A stretch of DNA of 64,000 nt from Blasia pusilla (Eukaryota; Marchantiophyta; Marchantiopsida; Blasiales): contig CM114273.1 in assembly GCA_050084515.1 (NCBI GenBank), positions 11,532,001 through 11,596,000 on the forward strand. The letters are read 5' to 3'. Under the pieces are notes generated by a model. The model searched no databases and was not told where the DNA came from. It saw nothing but the letters and a program-made list of their open reading frames with translations. The position numbers and the translations under genes are program-made. Of this stretch, positions 60,019 through 64,000 are shown piece after piece. The stretch's first letter is position 1. Every line of letters begins with the position of its first letter.

Positions 60019-60770
60019 TTGTTGAGGTACGTTTCCCAAGTTGAGGATGGTCTTTTCCCACTTCAGTCTTCACTTACAGCTTGTAGAGACTCCCTTCTTG
60101 TTGAGGCTAGAGCAGTTCTTCCCGCTTTCTCTTCCCTAGTTTCCTCCGGACAGTCGGGGCTCCAATCTTCTTTGATGGAAGCACACTTTGATGCATTGTT
60201 TAGAGCTACTATGTCGGACGGGAATATCCCCATGGAGGTTCGGGCTTGTATTCGCTCTTTCTCCGAAAAGAGGGCAAGCTCATGGGTGGGGGCTCGTCCC
60301 CTCATCCCGGCTTTCCGTATCGCACCACTTACCTACACTATAGTGATGAGGTTCTGACTGGGCCTGCCCCAACCAACGGTGGTTGGTTCGACACATTGCG
60401 AGTGTCGCCGGAGTCTAGATCCACTTGGTGTGCATTTGGCACGGTGTCCAGTTGGGGGTGAGAGGATAGCCACTCACGATGCAGTGCGGGATATTATGTT
60501 CTCTATGGCTCGGGAGAGTGGATTCCATGTACAGAGAGAGAGGCACTACTCCATGCGGGATTCCCTTATCCGTGCTGATCTCTACATGACGAGGGAGGCT
60601 GAGGTGGTGGTAGCGGATGTTGTAGTGACGAATCCTACACGGGAGGCGGTGCGAGCCCAAGTGGTAGCACAAGGGAGATTGCTACAAGGAGCGGCGGCGG
60701 CGGCGGTCAAGAAGACCCACATTTAGAGTCGACTTCATGACGGACATCGATTTATCCCCCTAGCCATTGA
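60019..60770 (+). pseudogene. C-terminal part of a non-LTR retroelement polymerase protein (zinc finger and endonuclease-like)
   Basis: Frame pieces read RDSLLVEARAVLPAFSSLVS, then in a new frame CECRRSLDPLGVHLARCPVG followed by GERIATHDAVRDIMFSMARE. The latter holds a C-x-C...H-x3-C cluster. It continues RADLYMTREAEVVVADVVVT, in which an Asp before a hydrophobic strand resembles the core of a restriction-like endonuclease. This layout (zinc cluster, HD, PD-like core) occurs at the end of some plant and algal retroelement RT proteins. Frameshifts and stops show it is dead. The class assignment is from motif memory and is moderate. Confidence 0.5.
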
Positions 60771-62490
60771 GATGTACGGGCGATGGGAGAGAGGTTTGAC
60801 TCGATCCTTACGGATTGCGCCCATCATCTCCAGTCGAGAAATGGGTTGTCCTTAGCCACTGCGATACTTTATTGTAGGCAACGGGTCTCCATAGCTTTGT
60901 AGCGCGCCCATGCAAATGGGCTTCTGCGGCGGGCTCAGGCGGTTGGAGACGCCAATGCTAGAGGCCCACTTAGTAATAGTCATAGTTCTGTAGGTGTTGC
61001 TGATATTGTCTCTACTGTTGGTGATTCTGGTTGTTAGGGGAGAAGGCCCCCTTCTTTTTGCTTGGGGCCGATTCTGGCCTCTTGAGGTCTTCCTTTTTGG
61101 CTCTCTTTGCCCCCTCATTTGTATGGTGATGGGTTCCCCATCCTTTTTTATACATATTTGGTATTTCTTGTTGAAGGGTCGGGTGGGGTTGCATAGGGCC
61201 GCGGACCCGTGGAGAGTACAAGCTGAGGAGAGAAGGTTGGGTGCGGAGTACAGGGCCAAAGCGGGGAAGTAGAGGTTTAGCACACCTCCAAGAATGCAGG
61301 AGGTATGGGAGGGGCCATTATGGCTCCAAGGAAATAGGGCTGGCAGGGAGGGGAGCCGCACCGCATAGAGCGGCGTGCCCCCATTGAGTAGGATGTGGAC
61401 CATGGAGGTCTGTCTATAGAAGCCGAGAGCTAGGGAGCTCAACGCATGTGGTAAAGGAAAGGAAAGGACGTGTGGCCACGCCGCGTCGTGGTTTCCAAAC
61501 CAACATAGTAGTGTTGGACCCGGATGTAGTAGCTACGTATACCATGGTAACCTGGTGCACAACGTGGGAAGCCAGACAGGGTTGAGCAAGACTACATGGT
61601 AGAGTTCGTGCACAGTTTCCTCACCTAACAAGGTTGGGAGCCGGGAGTACGAGGTGGGAGAAGCACATGGTAGAGTTGGAGTTACATGGTTGGGTGGACG
61701 TGGTAGGCGGGCAACCTGGTTGAGTGGCAGATGTGGATGATTTGGGTTACGAGATTCATTGAGACATATTTTGTGATCATGAGTCGTGAAGGGAGTTTTC
61801 TTGGGCGTTATTGATGGCGAGTGAGATGCGTTATTCGCATAAAAAATTTGCTGTGAGAGTTGACGATGGAGTGCTAGTTTTCTGGTGCCGAAGGATAGTG
61901 AGCATCTGTTACCGGGAGGTTTGACATATTGGTCTAGGAGAGTGTTGGGCCGCCAAGGTTGCCGCATGACATGGAGGAGTAAGTGTTGACGGTGCATTTG
62001 GTTGGAGGGCGAGGTCACGTTATCCATTTGAGTCCCTTTTCTCGCACTTATCTTGTGTGATCGAGAGTGTTGGGTATGGGGTAGTTGTTGGTGTTGGATG
62101 GATGTAGCAATGGTGACGAGTGTAGACTCCTTTCATGTGTAGCATGTTGGTGGATATACGACGGTTTCCGAGTAGGGGTCGTGGGTATGACCCGAGAGTA
62201 TGTTTATGACTTAGGTGAGTTAGTCATGAGGCTCATGGTGAGCCCGAGTGTTGAGTGTGCGTAAGTCCGAGTGTGTCATCACGGGATTACCATTAGCGTA
62301 GGTGAGCTAGTGAGGAGTGTGGGAAACTCTTGGTGGGTCTGAGTGCTTGAGTGGGTGAGACAGGGTGATCATCACGGCGTTCTTCCAGAGTTCAGAAGAA
62401 CAGGGTAGTACGAGTAGTGGTAGTGGAGTGACACGGAGTGGTATGACGTATTGAGGGGTTTGGAGTGAGGAACCACCGCGACTCCCATAC
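60771..62490 (+). other. Tail of the nested fragment and leader of the second element
   Basis: 60.8-61.18 kb looks like the 3' untranslated tail of the nested element. At 61185-61228 a segment (GCATAGGGCCGCGG, then GTGGAGAGTAC) repeats 59985-60028 imperfectly. 61.25-62.49 kb is leader. The minus-strand open frames here (60852-61442, 61533-62027) have no recognisable content. Confidence 0.45.
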
Positions 62491-63678
62491 ATGGTTGGAT
62501 TGTCATCACTAAACAGTGGGTCTGGTGACGAGATCTCAAACGGTAATTGTGATACGTGGAGAGAGATGGACGACATGGGACAACGAGGCATGCATCGTTT
62601 CTCAGGTGCGGTAGGAACCATAGATCTTGACGATTTCATCCAAGAGTTTGACACATGGTGCGACATCCAGGAGATACGGACCCCTACACGTTTCAACCCT
62701 TTTATGGCATGGAAGGGGTTGTTCTAGCATTTGGAGGGTCCTCCAATTGATGATTACATGGAGTTTCGATCTCTATACTCTATGGAGATCGATGCTTGGA
62801 GGGTGTATTGAGCTCCAGGGTATGTGTCCACTAGTGGCTGCGAGGCGTATAATGGTATAGTGAGAGCAGAGATACCTTCACCATCAGCCCGAGGACTAGA
62901 TGGAGAGGATGGCAGTGAGAGCGGTGAGGTGGCACAGACATCTCGTGGTATAGGATCACCGAGTTTCAGTCCTACAATGGAGTTCTTCCGAAAGTTGGGA
63001 AGGAGCTACCATGGGGTGCAGACCGACAAGCTGAAGAGTCTACAGGATTTTCATCGGAGATCGGATGAGAGTATGAGGGAGGCGTTCACGTGCATGCGAC
63101 GGTTTATTATTGCCACATATGGGGTGACTGAGGCGCAGTCAGTGTAGTAATGGTACGGGGTGCTGGATGAGGAGCTACGGAGGAGAGTTTGGGATGTGAT
63201 ATTGCTTCACGTGGCGAAGCCCACATTGAAGGTGGTCTTCGAGTTGTCTGAGCGAATAGAGCTCAACATGAGTGAGGAGCAGGTGGTGACCATGGGTTTT
63301 TTGCGGGATTCGATGGGTCGACGAGTAGGAGTAGACTCAGAGGTGCCCCATCATGCATCAATACCACTGGAGCGGGTCAGTGGGCCCAAAGAGTAGGATG
63401 GGTATCGTGGGTTGATGAGGCAACGACCCGTACCGACGTATGTTTTCCAACAGGGCCCAAGGTTGGCTTGTTGGACATGTGGTGGGTCACATATGGAGAG
63501 GGAGTGCCCACATCATGGGAATGGACCATGGGCGCCTCCGATTGCTCAGGAGCCACAGAGGATGGCCCCACCACAGTTACAGTGTGATTATTATCACCAA
63601 TATGGTCACACTAGGGATAGGTGTTATGATATTTTCCGTGAGGTACGTTGTCGTATAGTAAAATCAACCAGTATGTAA
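62491..63678 (+). pseudogene. Gag pseudogene of the second element
   Basis: A single reading frame of 396 codons, opening MVGLSSLNSGSGDEISNGN, is homologous to the first element's gag (RFSGAVGTIDLDDFIQEF; KLKSLQDFHRRSDESMREAF). It is interrupted only by stops at 62725 (TAG), 62809 (TGA), 63145 (TAG), 63148 (TAA) and 63394 (TAG), with no frameshift. The first zinc knuckle CWTCGGSHMEREC is intact (CX2CX3HX4C). The second reads CDYYHQYGHTRDRC, with its second Cys changed to Tyr. Confidence 0.88.
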
Positions 63679-64000
63679 ATTCCTTCGTCATTAAGTGTTA
63701 GATAGAGTTTCATTAGTATTAAGTAAATTGGCTTAGAAAAAGGAAATTCTTATATTTAAACCTCTTTATGGTGCCTCTTTTATGCGGGCCCAACTTTAGA
63801 AAAGGAGATAATAAATAAAAGTTGACTTTATAAAAGTAAAGTAGTTGCTTTAATGAAAAGCAAAAGTAGTCTTGGTTGGTGGCTAGGTTAGTTGGGATAA
63901 TTTGGAAAATATCAAGTGGGTAAAAGAGGATATTTTGGAAGAGATAAGAGGAAATGTATTTGTGTCAAAATGTGATTGGCTAAGCCTTGAGAGGAAGCCA
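63679..64000. other. AT-rich DNA after the truncated element
   Basis: Composition changes abruptly at about 63680. No frame or motif of note. Confidence 0.4.

Larger units (their letters stand above)
59102..63678 (+). mobile_element. Second Ty3/Gypsy-type element, 5' part only, with a nested non-LTR fragment
   Basis: An LTR at 59102-59521 is followed by a leader, an inserted non-LTR retroelement fragment (about 60.0-61.2 kb), more leader and a gag pseudogene (62491-63678) homologous to that of the first element. Without the insertion, the LTR-to-gag distance is close to that of the first element. Similarity ends abruptly near 63678, where AT-rich DNA takes over; no pol domains are present. 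Confidence 0.75.

Noticed and set aside
60852-61442. A 196-codon minus-strand frame as a gene
   Set aside because: It lies antisense to retroelement tail and leader sequence, is rich in Pro/Ser/His/Arg, and has no recognisable domain.
1-64000. CRISPR arrays, rRNA genes and tRNA genes
   Set aside because: No regularly spaced direct repeats with unique spacers and no rRNA-like blocks were seen. No T-loop-like string is accompanied by a convincing cloverleaf, though a tRNA could be missed without a covariance-model search.

Overview
This looks like nuclear DNA of a land plant (streptophyte). It holds two recognisable, intron-rich plant genes on the minus strand, far apart in AT-rich, transposon-laden DNA. 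Wide spacing, many LTR remnants and a mitochondrial-type group II intron reverse-transcriptase scrap point to a large, repeat-rich genome. A seedless plant (lycophyte, fern or bryophyte) is my guess; I cannot name the species.

Layout. 1-690: unassigned. 691-10915: a long Ty3/Gypsy-type LTR retrotransposon with leader, gag, protease, a cytosine-C5 DNA methyltransferase domain, reverse transcriptase, RNase H, integrase and a C-terminal PHD finger. It is decayed by frameshifts and stops, but its LTR copies are still very similar. About 11335-11755: an older degenerate LTR of the same family. 11.8-16.2 kb: no confident gene. 16405-20359 (-): a seven-exon TTL gene (tetratricopeptide-repeat thioredoxin-like protein). 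20.4-28.3 kb: TTL upstream region, a strong hairpin, AT-rich DNA and GC-rich unassigned open frames. 28.4-28.9 kb: group II intron RT remnant. 29-39 kb: mostly AT-rich DNA without a supportable gene. 39231-46885 (-): the fifteen-exon CHLD gene for the magnesium chelatase D subunit, complete except for an apparent one-base loss in a C homopolymer. 47-59 kb: AT-rich DNA with a MITE-like element, a probable solo LTR at 49633-50039 (-) and unassigned frames. 59102-63678: a second, divergent Gypsy element of the same broad family (LTR, leader, gag) carrying an inserted non-LTR retroelement fragment at about 60.0-61.2 kb.

The two host genes have unrelated jobs: a cytosolic co-chaperone-like scaffold and a plastid chlorophyll-biosynthesis enzyme subunit. 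The most notable content is the first retrotransposon. Between protease and reverse transcriptase it carries C5-methyltransferase motifs I, IV, VI, VIII and IX/X, and its integrase ends in a C4HC3 PHD finger. An element with both a DNA-methylation writer and a histone-reader-type module suggests an element that manipulates host chromatin. The second element's gag keeps one frame for 1.2 kb and is interrupted only by stops, mostly of the kind made by C-to-T change.
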